Of a DNA stretch of 16,691 nucleotides, positions 7,718-14,688 are shown one piece after another. A model generated the notes under the pieces. That model searched no databases. It saw only the letters and a list, made by a program, of their open reading frames with translations, and was not told the origin of the DNA. The translations under genes and the position numbers were made by a program. The DNA is taken from NCBI RefSeq assembly GCF_018373335.1, contig NZ_JAHAHH010000017.1, positions 1 to 16,691 on the forward strand, written 5' to 3'. Every line of letters starts with the position of its first letter. Within the stretch, counting starts at the first letter, position 1. This DNA is from Negativicoccus succinicivorans (GTDB lineage Bacteria; Bacillota; Negativicutes; Veillonellales; Negativicoccaceae).

Positions 7718-7740
7718 AATAGCTCCTTTGTAATGAGGTC

Positions 7741-7770
7741 ATTATACCATGACGCGGGCGCAGGTGACAT
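7741..7770 (-). promoter_or_regulatory. Promoter of the exonuclease-ogt unit
   Basis: On the minus strand the -10 is a perfect TATAAT (7741-7746) preceded by TGG (extended -10). An 18-base spacer separates it from ATGTCA (7765-7770), a 4/6 match to the -35 consensus. The -35 overlaps that of the divergent promoter on the plus strand. Confidence 0.7.
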
Positions 7771-7792
7771 GCCTTCGGAGCTGTGCTAAAAT
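7764..7792 (+). promoter_or_regulatory. Promoter of the DUF2156 gene and probable operon
   Basis: GTGACA (7764-7769; 5/6 match), a 17-base spacer, then TAAAAT (7787-7792) preceded by TGC, an extended -10. The predicted start point is near 7799, giving a leader of about 47 bases with AGGAG at 7835-7839. It shares its -35 region with the divergent exonuclease promoter. Confidence 0.65.
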
Positions 7793-7845
7793 AGTAAATA
7801 GAAAAAAATCGATAATACTGGGAAGACTACGAACAGGAGTGAACT

Positions 7846-8778
7846 ATCATTAATTTTCAACCGTTTGCCATCGAAGATAAACCGATTTTAGATCGATTTT
7901 TCAGTGAGCATCATTATGAACAATCGGAATGCGCGTTCGGTACCCTTTTCATTTGGCAAGACGCGTTTCGCTTAGCTTGGGCGGTCGAAGACGACATTCT
8001 GTTTATTCGTGCGGGGCGGTACGGACACGAGTTTTTACTGCCGCCATTCGCGGGCGAAAACAATTCCTTTGTGGCGGGATTACGCAAAGCGGAAGACTGG
8101 TTTGCGGAGCAAAACTTGCCTTTTCTTTTGAAAGGTGTTTCACCGTGGGTCGTGGAACGGATGCGGGAACTGTGTCCGAGTTGCTATCGTTACGAACGTG
8201 ACCGCGATAACTTTGAATACATTTATAAGACAAGCGATTTAATCAATTTGCCGGGCAAGTCGTTGCGGCAAAAGAAAAATCATGTGAACGCGTTTCGGCG
8301 CGATTACATGGGTTACGAATATGTGGACCTCGGGCCGGAGCATAAGGAAGAATGTTTGGCGGTGGCCGATGAATGGCTGGACGAACACCGGACGACGGAA
8401 GATATGGCGGCGGAACGCGTCGGCATCGAACGGGTGTTTGACAACTGGGACGCGCTCGGCGTGAAGGGCGGCGCGATTCGGATTTACGGCAAGATTATCG
8501 CGTTTTCGATCGGCGAATATATTCACCCGAAGTTGGCGGTCATTCATTTTGAAAAGGCGAATCCGAATGTGCGCGGCAGTTTCCAAATCATCAATCAGGA
8601 ATTCGTCAGCTACGCCTGGGCGGATACCGAATTCATCAACCGCGAGGAAGATATGGGGATCGAGGGTTTGCGGCAGGCGAAAGAAAGCTACCATCCGGAT
8701 CATTTCGCGGAAAAATATGACGTGTATTTGGCCGACGGCGTTTGCGGCAAGCCGTTGGCGCGGGAGCTCAGTGAATGA
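7846..8778 (+). CDS. DUF2156 (phosphatidylglycerol lysyltransferase C-terminal-like) protein
   Basis: About 310 residues, soluble, matching the DUF2156/LPG_synthase_C family, a GNAT-like fold related to the catalytic part of MprF. The segment LPGKSLRQKKNHVNAFRRDY (about residue 135) is typical. There are no membrane segments, so it is not a full MprF; the substrate is unknown. The start is odd. In-frame stop TGA ends at 7842, and no ATG, GTG or TTG occurs in frame until GTG 8071, which would lose about 75 residues that read as coding (for example HHYEQSECAFGTLFIWQDAF). AGGAG at 7835-7839 points to ATC 7846 (spacing 6) or ATT 7849 (spacing 9). I use ATC because family N-termini often run M-x-x-F. 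The stop overlaps the next gene's ATG (ATGA). Confidence 0.82.
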   Translation: MINFQPFAIEDKPILDRFFSEHHYEQSECAFGTLFIWQDAFRLAWAVEDDILFIRAGRYGHEFLLPPFAGENNSFVAGLRKAEDWFAEQNLPFLLKGVSPWVVERMRELCPSCYRYERDRDNFEYIYKTSDLINLPGKSLRQKKNHVNAFRRDYMGYEYVDLGPEHKEECLAVADEWLDEHRTTEDMAAERVGIERVFDNWDALGVKGGAIRIYGKIIAFSIGEYIHPKLAVIHFEKANPNVRGSFQIINQEFVSYAWADTEFINREEDMGIEGLRQAKESYHPDHFAEKYDVYLADGVCGKPLARELSE

Positions 8779-9944
8779 TACGTACGGCGCAAGAGCGTGA
8801 CCGCGCGGCGGTAGAGGCGCTCTGGGATTACCACTTTGAAAAACGCGACGAACCGTTTTTTCAATTTTATTTTCAAGAATGTTACCGTCCCGAGGAAACG
8901 CTTTTATATACCACGGAGACAGGGCTTGCGGCGGCGTTACATTTACGGCGCTACACGCTTTCGATTCGCGGCGCGTCCGTGCCGGTGACGTATATCGTGG
9001 GACTGGCGACGCATCCGGCGGCGCGCGGGCGCGGCTATGCCGGTGCGCTTTTACAGGCGGCGCTGGCGGAAGGTAACCGTCTCGGACGCTACGCCAATAT
9101 TTTGATGCCGTCGGCGGCGGGTTTTTATATTCCGCGCGGCTGGTCGCTGTATTGCCACCAGTGGCGGCGGCGGAGCGCGTTTGAGTCGCGCGCGCAGGCG
9201 TACGCGTTGCCGGAGGGCGATATTCATTACGAATGGTTGGCGGGGGAAAGTTCCGTGCAACCGCTTGTCGATTTATATCGGGCGGCGATGACGGGTGTTT
9301 CCGGCTACGCTGAGCGGGATGCGGAAACGTTTGCACGACTGGTGCGCGGCCAGCTGGCGGAAGGACACGCGGTAGTCGCGTATGAAGGAGCGCAACCGCT
9401 CGGCTATGTATTTTTCTCGCGCCAGGACGAAACGCTGTTGGTCGGAGAATGGATTTCGCCGACCGCGGCGGGCGATCGCGCGTTATATCAATTCATTCGT
9501 CAACAGGCGGGCGAGTTCAAAGACTGGGTGCGCTTCGCCCCGCTGGATGACGCTTCCTATCTGACGTGGTCGGACGGCGCGGAACATATTTACACGCAAA
9601 ATGAAACGTTTCCGTTCATGATGATTCGCATCGCCGATGTGGCGAAATTTTGGTCGCAAATTCCGGCGGCGGCCGACGGCGCGCTGAATGTCGCGGTCAC
9701 ATTGCCCGAAGGCGCGACGGAAACGGTTCACGTGACCGCGACGGACGGTTACAGTCGCGTCGAACCGACCAAAGACGCGGCGGATGTGACGACGGATGTC
9801 GGTACGCTCGGCGTCATGCTCATCGGACGTCTGACGGCCGGTGACTTGGCGCGCGCGGGGCGTCTGACGGGTAAGGCGGAAGCGATCGCGTTGCTGGATC
9901 GACTGTATCCGGCGCGGCGCGTATATATTAATGAGTGGTATTGA
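8775..9944 (+). CDS. Eis-like GNAT N-acetyltransferase
   Basis: A 389-residue protein of the Eis/COG4552 type: an N-terminal GNAT domain, a second GNAT-like domain and a C-terminal sterol-carrier-like domain. The acetyl-CoA pyrophosphate loop is RGRGYAGALL at about residue 84, preceded by the strand YIVGLATHP. The C-terminus VYINEWY resembles the conserved tail found in Eis-like proteins, whose terminal carboxylate helps catalysis. Eis of mycobacteria acetylates amines on aminoglycosides and proteins; the substrate of Bacillota relatives is generally unknown. Its ATG overlaps the DUF2156 stop (ATGA), so the two are translationally coupled, and both have acyl- or aminoacyl-transfer folds. No terminator follows before msrA. 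Confidence 0.88.
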   Translation: MIRTAQERDRAAVEALWDYHFEKRDEPFFQFYFQECYRPEETLLYTTETGLAAALHLRRYTLSIRGASVPVTYIVGLATHPAARGRGYAGALLQAALAEGNRLGRYANILMPSAAGFYIPRGWSLYCHQWRRRSAFESRAQAYALPEGDIHYEWLAGESSVQPLVDLYRAAMTGVSGYAERDAETFARLVRGQLAEGHAVVAYEGAQPLGYVFFSRQDETLLVGEWISPTAAGDRALYQFIRQQAGEFKDWVRFAPLDDASYLTWSDGAEHIYTQNETFPFMMIRIADVAKFWSQIPAAADGALNVAVTLPEGATETVHVTATDGYSRVEPTKDAADVTTDVGTLGVMLIGRLTAGDLARAGRLTGKAEAIALLDRLYPARRVYINEWY

Positions 9945-10022
9945 GCGGATGATATACTATCGGTAGTTATGTTTTTATTGCCACCGTATTCCGAACAAAT
10001 GGCAAGACGGAGGGGAATGTCA

Positions 10023-10586
10023 ATGCGGAAAATTTACTTGGCGGGAGGTTGCTTCTGGGGACTGGAAGAAGTATTTTCACGCTTGCCGGGAGTGATCGCG
10101 ACGGAAGTCGGCTACGCCAACAGCAAGCAGGCGGCGCCGAGCTATGAAGATGTGTGTACGGATGAAACCGGCGCGGCCGAAACGGTCAAGGTAACGTATG
10201 ATCCGCAAAAGATTGCGTTGACGGACATTCTCGGCGTTTTCTTCACCGTCATTGATCCGTACAGTAAAAATCGTCAGGGCAATGACATAGGCAGTCAATA
10301 TCGGACCGGCGTGTACTATACCGATCCCGCCGATGAGCCGATGCTGGAGCAATATTTTAACCGTTTGCAGCAACGCGGCCAAGAGGGCGCGATGACGATT
10401 CATGAAGAACCTGCTGTTCTCGGCGGTAAAAAAATACAGACGGAATTATTGCCGCTGGAAAATTTTTATACCGCGGAAGAGGAGCATCAAAACTATTTAA
10501 AGAAACATCCGCAGGGCTACTGCCATATTAATCTGGCGGCGCTTGAACGCGCCGGCGTGATTACTGCGGCCGAAACGAAGGAGTGA
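10023..10586 (+). CDS. msrA: Peptide-methionine (S)-S-oxide reductase MsrA
   Basis: Repairs oxidised methionine by reducing the S epimer of methionine sulfoxide in proteins and free residues. The 187-residue product has the catalytic motif GGCFWG with Cys10; the conserved GYANS, DPYSKNRQGNDIGSQYR and QGYCHINL blocks follow. The last may supply the recycling cysteine. It is a stand-alone MsrA with no MsrB domain fused or adjacent. I choose ATG 10023 (MRKIYLAGG) because GGAGG lies nine bases upstream; in-frame ATGs at 9969 and 10017 are possible but badly placed for that site. It ends one base before the next possible start (GTG 10588). It likely belongs to a redox-related run with the downstream gene. 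Confidence 0.97.
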   Translation: MRKIYLAGGCFWGLEEVFSRLPGVIATEVGYANSKQAAPSYEDVCTDETGAAETVKVTYDPQKIALTDILGVFFTVIDPYSKNRQGNDIGSQYRTGVYYTDPADEPMLEQYFNRLQQRGQEGAMTIHEEPAVLGGKKIQTELLPLENFYTAEEEHQNYLKKHPQGYCHINLAALERAGVITAAETKE

Positions 10587-10587
10587 C

Positions 10588-11583
10588 GTGGAGTTGAGCA
10601 ATATGACCTATGCGCTGGCGGTTCATTTCGCTACCAAAGGCGACGGACGCAAGGCGTTTTTGAAGACGGCGGAAGACGCGGCGAAAATGTATCAGGCGAG
10701 CATCATTCTGCAGCCGAACGGCGATGTGACGCTGGCGGGGATCGCCGCCGATGAAGTCGCGCCGTTATTGATCGCGACGGGCATGTCGCCGTACGCGGAG
10801 TGGCCGCAGGATGTCGTCACCTGCGATATCGAGACGCCGCTGCCGTTGCGCGCGGTCGGCATGGAAGACGGCTGGGAAATATTTCTCGGCGAGAATGTCT
10901 TTGTCGGTTTCGTGAGCATGCCTGATGATGCGGTGCGGATTTTGGAACGCGCGGGCGCTTTTTACACGAACCAGGAAAAATTTGAAACCTTGCCGCATTT
11001 TGTGGAACGCATCGGGCTGGACGCGTTTCGTCGTGAAGTGCTCGGCGTCGAACCGCTGACGGATGCTTCGGCGTTGCCTCCGGAATACACGTCGGGGGGC
11101 GATTTTTACAATCTCGCGTATGATCCCGCGCCACCGACCGACTGGGATGAACGCCCGGCGGCGCGGACGTTGCATCATGGCGATTTCGTGCGTCCGGATG
11201 ACAATTTGATGCAAATTCTGACGGTGTATCCGGAAATGGGTCCGCTGTTTATGGAATACGGCATGCATTGCATCGGTTGCGTCATTTCCTACGACGAAAG
11301 TCTGTGGGAAGCGTGTCAGGTGCACGGCCTCGATATTTTTGAAATCATGGGCGAAATGAATGAATATCTTGCCGATAAACTCGGTAAGGAACTGATCACG
11401 GGGGAGACGCCGTTGCAGGAATTATTCACCATGTACCCGCAGACGGTAAGCGTACTGCAGGAATACGGCATTTCATTGCCTGATGAAATGTCGACGACTT
11501 TGGGCGCGCTCGCGGCGGAGAACTCCGTCAGCGAACCGGATCTTTTGGCGCAAATTCATCGGAAATTGCGCAAGGAGGTCTGA
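10588..11583 (+). CDS. Sulfite-reductase-like/DUF1858 fusion protein
   Basis: 331 residues, three parts. Residues 8-70 resemble the ferredoxin-like half-domain of nitrite/sulfite reductases (FLKTAEDAAKMYQASIILQ, then GDVTLAGI). Residues about 78-155 resemble the downstream reductase region, ending in FVERIGLDAFRREVLG, but the cysteine pairs that hold the 4Fe-4S/siroheme centre are absent. Residues about 205-262 match DUF1858, the hybrid-cluster-protein-associated redox disulfide domain, with MHCIGC (Cys228, Cys231). A second, cysteine-free DUF1858-like copy follows (about 274-328). A thiol redox or metal-sensing role is possible, but the function is unknown. The start is uncertain: GTG 10588 has AAGGAG four bases upstream; TTG 10594 and ATG 10603 (GGAG nine bases upstream) are alternatives. 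The stop overlaps the next gene (TGATG). Confidence 0.75.
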   Translation: MELSNMTYALAVHFATKGDGRKAFLKTAEDAAKMYQASIILQPNGDVTLAGIAADEVAPLLIATGMSPYAEWPQDVVTCDIETPLPLRAVGMEDGWEIFLGENVFVGFVSMPDDAVRILERAGAFYTNQEKFETLPHFVERIGLDAFRREVLGVEPLTDASALPPEYTSGGDFYNLAYDPAPPTDWDERPAARTLHHGDFVRPDDNLMQILTVYPEMGPLFMEYGMHCIGCVISYDESLWEACQVHGLDIFEIMGEMNEYLADKLGKELITGETPLQELFTMYPQTVSVLQEYGISLPDEMSTTLGALAAENSVSEPDLLAQIHRKLRKEV

Positions 11584-12236
11584 TGGAAACCAATCGAGCG
11601 GCGCTTATTTACGCACAGGCGGCCGCGAGTGACGGCCGTTTTCTGCGCTTGCACGAGGCGGCGCGACGCGTTTTCGGACAGGAAGCGGATCGGCGGTACG
11701 CGGAGGCCGTTTTGCAATACGGCAAACCACAGACGCCGGACTACCGTTTGGAAGATCTGTTACCCGCCGATACGGACGATCTGACGCCGTTGGCGACAGT
11801 GGTGCGCACGGCGCTCACGCGCGAGGCGGCATACATCGCGGCGCTCTATGATTTCGAGGTGGCGCCGGCATCGGAACTGACCGCCGGTATTTGGACGCGC
11901 GACGGCCAGCGGCAAGGCATGGAAGCGCGACGTTTGGCGCTGTCGGTGGATACGGCGTTGCAAGCGGCGCAGACGTTGACGCAAAGTCTGTGGGGGATCC
12001 CGACGTGGCCGCAGGAAGTCAACGTATTGGCGGCCAGTGACGAGCTTTTTGCCTGGGAAATGCCGTTGCCGTTTTTGCAGGATATTTGGCGGGACATCGA
12101 ACTCGCGCAGGAAGAATGGTTGACGCTTTGGGCGCTGTGGTTGCGCGCGTACGTACACGCGCTCACGCCCGCGTGCCATTTCGTCGCGGACGAGACGACG
12201 TCACCGCAACGCTTCATCATCACGAAAGTAAAATAA
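11583..12236 (+). CDS. Hypothetical protein coupled to the DUF1858 fusion gene
   Basis: A 217-residue protein that I do not recognise. It appears mostly helical, is rich in Ala, Leu and charged residues, and has a Trp-rich stretch near the C-terminus (WEMPLPFLQDIWRDIELAQEEW, then WALWLRAYVHAL). It has one cysteine (in PACHFVAD) and no signal peptide, membrane helix, or clear nucleotide- or metal-binding motif. Its ATG overlaps the previous stop as TGATG, with AAGGAGG just upstream, so it is translated with the sulfite-reductase-like/DUF1858 protein and may be its partner. A TorD-type chaperone was considered because of the helical composition, but no TorD motif is evident. It is followed by a strong bidirectional terminator. 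Confidence 0.8.
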   Translation: METNRAALIYAQAAASDGRFLRLHEAARRVFGQEADRRYAEAVLQYGKPQTPDYRLEDLLPADTDDLTPLATVVRTALTREAAYIAALYDFEVAPASELTAGIWTRDGQRQGMEARRLALSVDTALQAAQTLTQSLWGIPTWPQEVNVLAASDELFAWEMPLPFLQDIWRDIELAQEEWLTLWALWLRAYVHALTPACHFVADETTSPQRFIITKVK

Positions 12237-12242
12237 GACAAT

Positions 12243-12270
12243 AAAAAACACTCCGTACGGAGTGTTTTTT
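12243..12270. terminator. Bidirectional intrinsic terminator
   Basis: A perfect 14-bp inverted repeat, AAAAAACACTCCGT followed by its complement ending in TTTTTT, lies between convergent genes ending at 12236 (plus) and 12276 (minus). Each strand presents a GC-containing stem with a T-tract, so it serves both. The innermost bases form the loop. Confidence 0.92.
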
Positions 12271-12275
12271 TGTGC

Positions 12276-12842
12276 TTAAAATTCGTACACCACATTACCT
12301 AAAATATGACCGATCGGTACCGGTCCGATGTAGCGGCTGTCGCTGGAGTGGTTGCGGTTGTCGCCCATGACGAACACCGTGCCCTCGGGAACGATAAACT
12401 CACCGTCTAAGTTAAATTTCATCGGTTCGTTGATGTACGGTTCGTTCAGCGCGCGGCCGTTTCGGTAAACATGCCCGTCGCGGAAACCGAGACGATCGCC
12501 CGGATGAGCGATAACGCGTTTGACCCAAATGTAATTCGCCGCGTACGAGGAATCCACAAGCGACATGTAGTTGTACGCAGGCTCCGCGAAATCATCGCCC
12601 CAATCGCGCGGTCGTTGCGTGCGGCTGTCGATGATGACGATTTGCCCGTAGTCGGGCAGCTCACGAAGCACATGACTGATTTTGGAAACTAATAAATACT
12701 GACCGTTATGCAGCGTCGGCACCATCGATTCGCCGGCGACGCGGGTCGGCACAAAAATAAAAATGTGAATCAGCATGGCCAACGCCAATGCCACAATGAT
12801 TGAATACACCCAATCCCATACTTCTTTCCAAAAATGATTCAT
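12276..12842 (-). CDS. lepB: Signal peptidase I
   Basis: Membrane serine protease that cleaves signal peptides from exported proteins on the outer face of the cytoplasmic membrane. The 188-residue product has one N-terminal membrane anchor (about residues 12-32). The nucleophile is Ser39 in GESMVPTL, the general base Lys109 in VKRVIAHPGD, and box E is GDNRNHSSDSR (160-170). A segment of about 30 residues between the boxes (around residues 74-104, QRPRDWGDDFAEPAYNYMSL) makes the region before Lys109 longer than in small Bacillus SipS-type enzymes. I start at ATG 12842, which has AGGAGG five bases upstream; an in-frame ATG at 12863 would add seven residues encoded by the ribosome binding site. 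It is a single-gene unit with its own promoter. Confidence 0.96.
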   Translation of the reverse strand: MNHFWKEVWDWVYSIIVALALAMLIHIFIFVPTRVAGESMVPTLHNGQYLLVSKISHVLRELPDYGQIVIIDSRTQRPRDWGDDFAEPAYNYMSLVDSSYAANYIWVKRVIAHPGDRLGFRDGHVYRNGRALNEPYINEPMKFNLDGEFIVPEGTVFVMGDNRNHSSDSRYIGPVPIGHILGNVVYEF

Positions 12843-12873
12843 ACAGTCCTCCTCGCAGTTCATTCATTTATTT

Positions 12874-12902
12874 ATTGTAGCAACTGCCTTTGGAACTGGC
12901 AA
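12874..12902 (-). promoter_or_regulatory. Promoter of lepB
   Basis: On the minus strand: TTGCCA (12897-12902), a 17-base spacer, then TACAAT (12874-12879). Both boxes match consensus at five of six positions. The leader is about 25 bases and leads directly to the lepB ribosome binding site. Confidence 0.75.
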
Positions 12903-12997
12903 GAATAAAAGCGCGAACACGAAAATTTATCAGGTTACACTAATCATTCATAAAATGCAAATAGTATACAACATATATTCATTTCGTATATACGGTA

Positions 12998-13026
12998 TTT
13001 TTGAAGATTTTTTGTGATAGTATAGA
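12998..13026 (+). promoter_or_regulatory. Candidate promoter of the amino-acid permease gene
   Basis: TATAGA (13021-13026) with TTTTTG (12998-13003) 17 bases upstream. The -10 is fair and the -35 poor. The preceding 60 bases are very AT-rich, with two palindromic steps, GTATAC and GTATATAC, that may bind a regulator. No T-box or riboswitch is apparent in the short leader. Confidence 0.35.
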
Positions 13027-13063
13027 AAACGTAATGTTTTTAACAGAAGAAAGAGGAGCATAA

Positions 13064-14500
13064 ATGGAGCTGTTTCGGAAAAAGTCGTTGGGAATGTTTC
13101 AACATAATTTAGCGCAGAGTTCGCTGAAAAAAGGTTTGAACGCGATCGACATCACTCTGCTCGGTTTGGGCATTATTATCGGCACGGGCATTTTCGTGCT
13201 GACGGGCGTGGTCGCGGCGGATTACGCCGGACCGGGCATCATGCTGTCGTTTATTTTGGCGGGGATCACCTGCGCGTTCGTCGCGCTCGCGTACTCGGAA
13301 CTGGCAGCGGCCTTGCCGGTGGCGGGATCAGGCTACACGTACACGTACAGCACGCTCGGTGAAATCGTCGCGTGGCTCGTCGGCTGGGGGCTGATTTTGG
13401 AATACTCCGTCGGTTCGGCGACCGTCGCCGTCGGTTGGAGCGCGTACCTGTCCGGTTTGTTAAAATCGATCGGCTTCCATTTACCGCAGGCGCTTACGGC
13501 GGGACCGATGGAAGGAGGACTGATTAATTTGCCGGCGATGTTCATCGTCGGGATCATCACCTTGCTTTTGATTCGCGGCACGAAGGAATCCGCGCGCGTC
13601 AATAAAATTCTCGTTTTCGTCAAAGTCGCGGCGATTTTTATTTTCCTTTTCCTCGCGGCGCCGAGTGTGGAACCCGCCAACTGGGTACCGGTGTTGCCTT
13701 TCGGCTGGCACGGCGTTTCGGCGGGCACGGCGGTTATTTTCTTCTCGTACATCGGTTTTGACTGCATCGCTACCGCGGCGGAAGAAACGAATAATCCGAA
13801 TCGCGACATGCCGATCGGCATCATCGCGTCGCTCTTGATCTGCACCTTGCTTTACATCGCGGTCAGCGCCGTTTTGACCGGCGTGGTTCCTTACAGTGAT
13901 TTGAATAACGCGGAACCGGTCGCCTACGTATTGCGCTATCTCGGCTATTCGTTCGGCTCGGCGCTGGTCGGCACCGGCGCGCTTTGCGGCCTTTCGACCG
14001 TCATTTTGGTGTTCCTTTTTGCGCAAAGCCGTGTCTTTTTCGCCATGAGTCGTGACGGTCTGTTGCCGAAATCATTTTCCAAAGTAAACGCCAAAACCGG
14101 CACGCCGGTGGAAGTCACGTTGATCGTCGGCACGCTCGTTGCCGTCATGGCGGGTCTTACTCCGATTCACGTCATCGCGGAAATGACGAGCGCGGGCACG
14201 CTCTTCGCGTTCCTTTGCTCCTTAGTCGGCGTCATGCTCTTGCGGAAACGGCATCCGGAATTGCCGCGCCCGTTCCGCTGTCCGGCGCTGTATCCGATGG
14301 CCACGTTGGGCATCGTTTTTTGCGGCTACATTTTCAGCAATCTTTCCGTGCATACTTTCATGATGTTCGGCGGTTGGCTTTTCGTGGGACTGTTGATTTA
14401 TTTATTCTACGGTCATAAGCACAGCGTGCTCTCCATCGGCAGTGACGCTCATCGGCGCTACCGCGCGCAAGTGGAAGATGCCGCCGCGACCGAATCGTAA
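13064..14500 (+). CDS. APC-superfamily cationic amino-acid permease
   Basis: A 478-residue inner-membrane transporter with about 12 hydrophobic segments. LGIIIGTGIFVLTGVVAA (residues 35-52) is the conserved first membrane helix that cradles the amino-acid backbone. SGYTYTYSTLGEIVAWLVGW (around 90-110) and FDCIATAAEETNNPNRDMP (around 230-248) are typical of the CAT family (TC 2.A.3.3), which includes YfnA-like bacterial porters. Cationic amino acids are the likely substrates, but branched or neutral ones are possible. The ATG has AGAGGAG five bases upstream. It stands alone between its own promoter region and a strong terminator, with lepB diverging upstream. Confidence 0.93.
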   Translation: MELFRKKSLGMFQHNLAQSSLKKGLNAIDITLLGLGIIIGTGIFVLTGVVAADYAGPGIMLSFILAGITCAFVALAYSELAAALPVAGSGYTYTYSTLGEIVAWLVGWGLILEYSVGSATVAVGWSAYLSGLLKSIGFHLPQALTAGPMEGGLINLPAMFIVGIITLLLIRGTKESARVNKILVFVKVAAIFIFLFLAAPSVEPANWVPVLPFGWHGVSAGTAVIFFSYIGFDCIATAAEETNNPNRDMPIGIIASLLICTLLYIAVSAVLTGVVPYSDLNNAEPVAYVLRYLGYSFGSALVGTGALCGLSTVILVFLFAQSRVFFAMSRDGLLPKSFSKVNAKTGTPVEVTLIVGTLVAVMAGLTPIHVIAEMTSAGTLFAFLCSLVGVMLLRKRHPELPRPFRCPALYPMATLGIVFCGYIFSNLSVHTFMMFGGWLFVGLLIYLFYGHKHSVLSIGSDAHRRYRAQVEDAAATES

Positions 14501-14518
14501 ACTTTTTTCCGTACATAA

Positions 14519-14546
14519 AAAACGCCCCTCGTGCGAGGGGCGTTTT
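14519..14546 (+). terminator. Intrinsic terminator after the permease gene
   Basis: AAAACGCCCCTC, a GTGC loop, then GAGGGGCGTTTT. The stem is very GC-rich and symmetrical with a T-run at the 3' end. It separates the permease from the aldehyde dehydrogenase promoter. Confidence 0.93.
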
Positions 14547-14610
14547 CATATGGCGCATGATGAAAAAAGAAAATGCGGAGGTAAATAGTTCTTTTAGTAT
14601 ATCGAAACGC

Positions 14611-14639
14611 TTGAATATTAAAAATAAGCATGGTATAAT
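14611..14639 (+). promoter_or_regulatory. Promoter of the aldehyde dehydrogenase gene
   Basis: TTGAAT (14611-14616), a 17-base spacer, then a perfect TATAAT (14634-14639) preceded by TGG (extended -10). The predicted start point is near 14646. It settles the start codon of the next gene, because in-frame ATGs before it would not be transcribed. Confidence 0.85.
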
Positions 14640-14688
14640 CAATTCATATCATATAGATAAAATTCGAAATGCAGAGAGGATGGTATTG

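Noticed and set aside
8239..9336. 365-codon minus-strand open frame across the DUF2156 and Eis-like genes
   Set aside because: It spans the overlap of two well-supported genes and has low-complexity Pro/Arg-rich content, so it is an antisense shadow.
9945..10022. Possible separate msrA promoter (TATACT at 9953-9958)
   Set aside because: No acceptable -35 lies 16-18 bases upstream, and there is no terminator after the preceding gene, so read-through from upstream is as likely.
12903..12997. AT-rich stretch with GTATAC and GTATATAC between lepB and the permease
   Set aside because: The palindromic steps are short and in very AT-rich DNA, so a defined operator or riboswitch cannot be claimed.
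14557..14688. N-terminal extension of the aldehyde dehydrogenase
   Set aside because: It contains a near-consensus promoter with start point about 14646, and the extra residues have no ALDH similarity.
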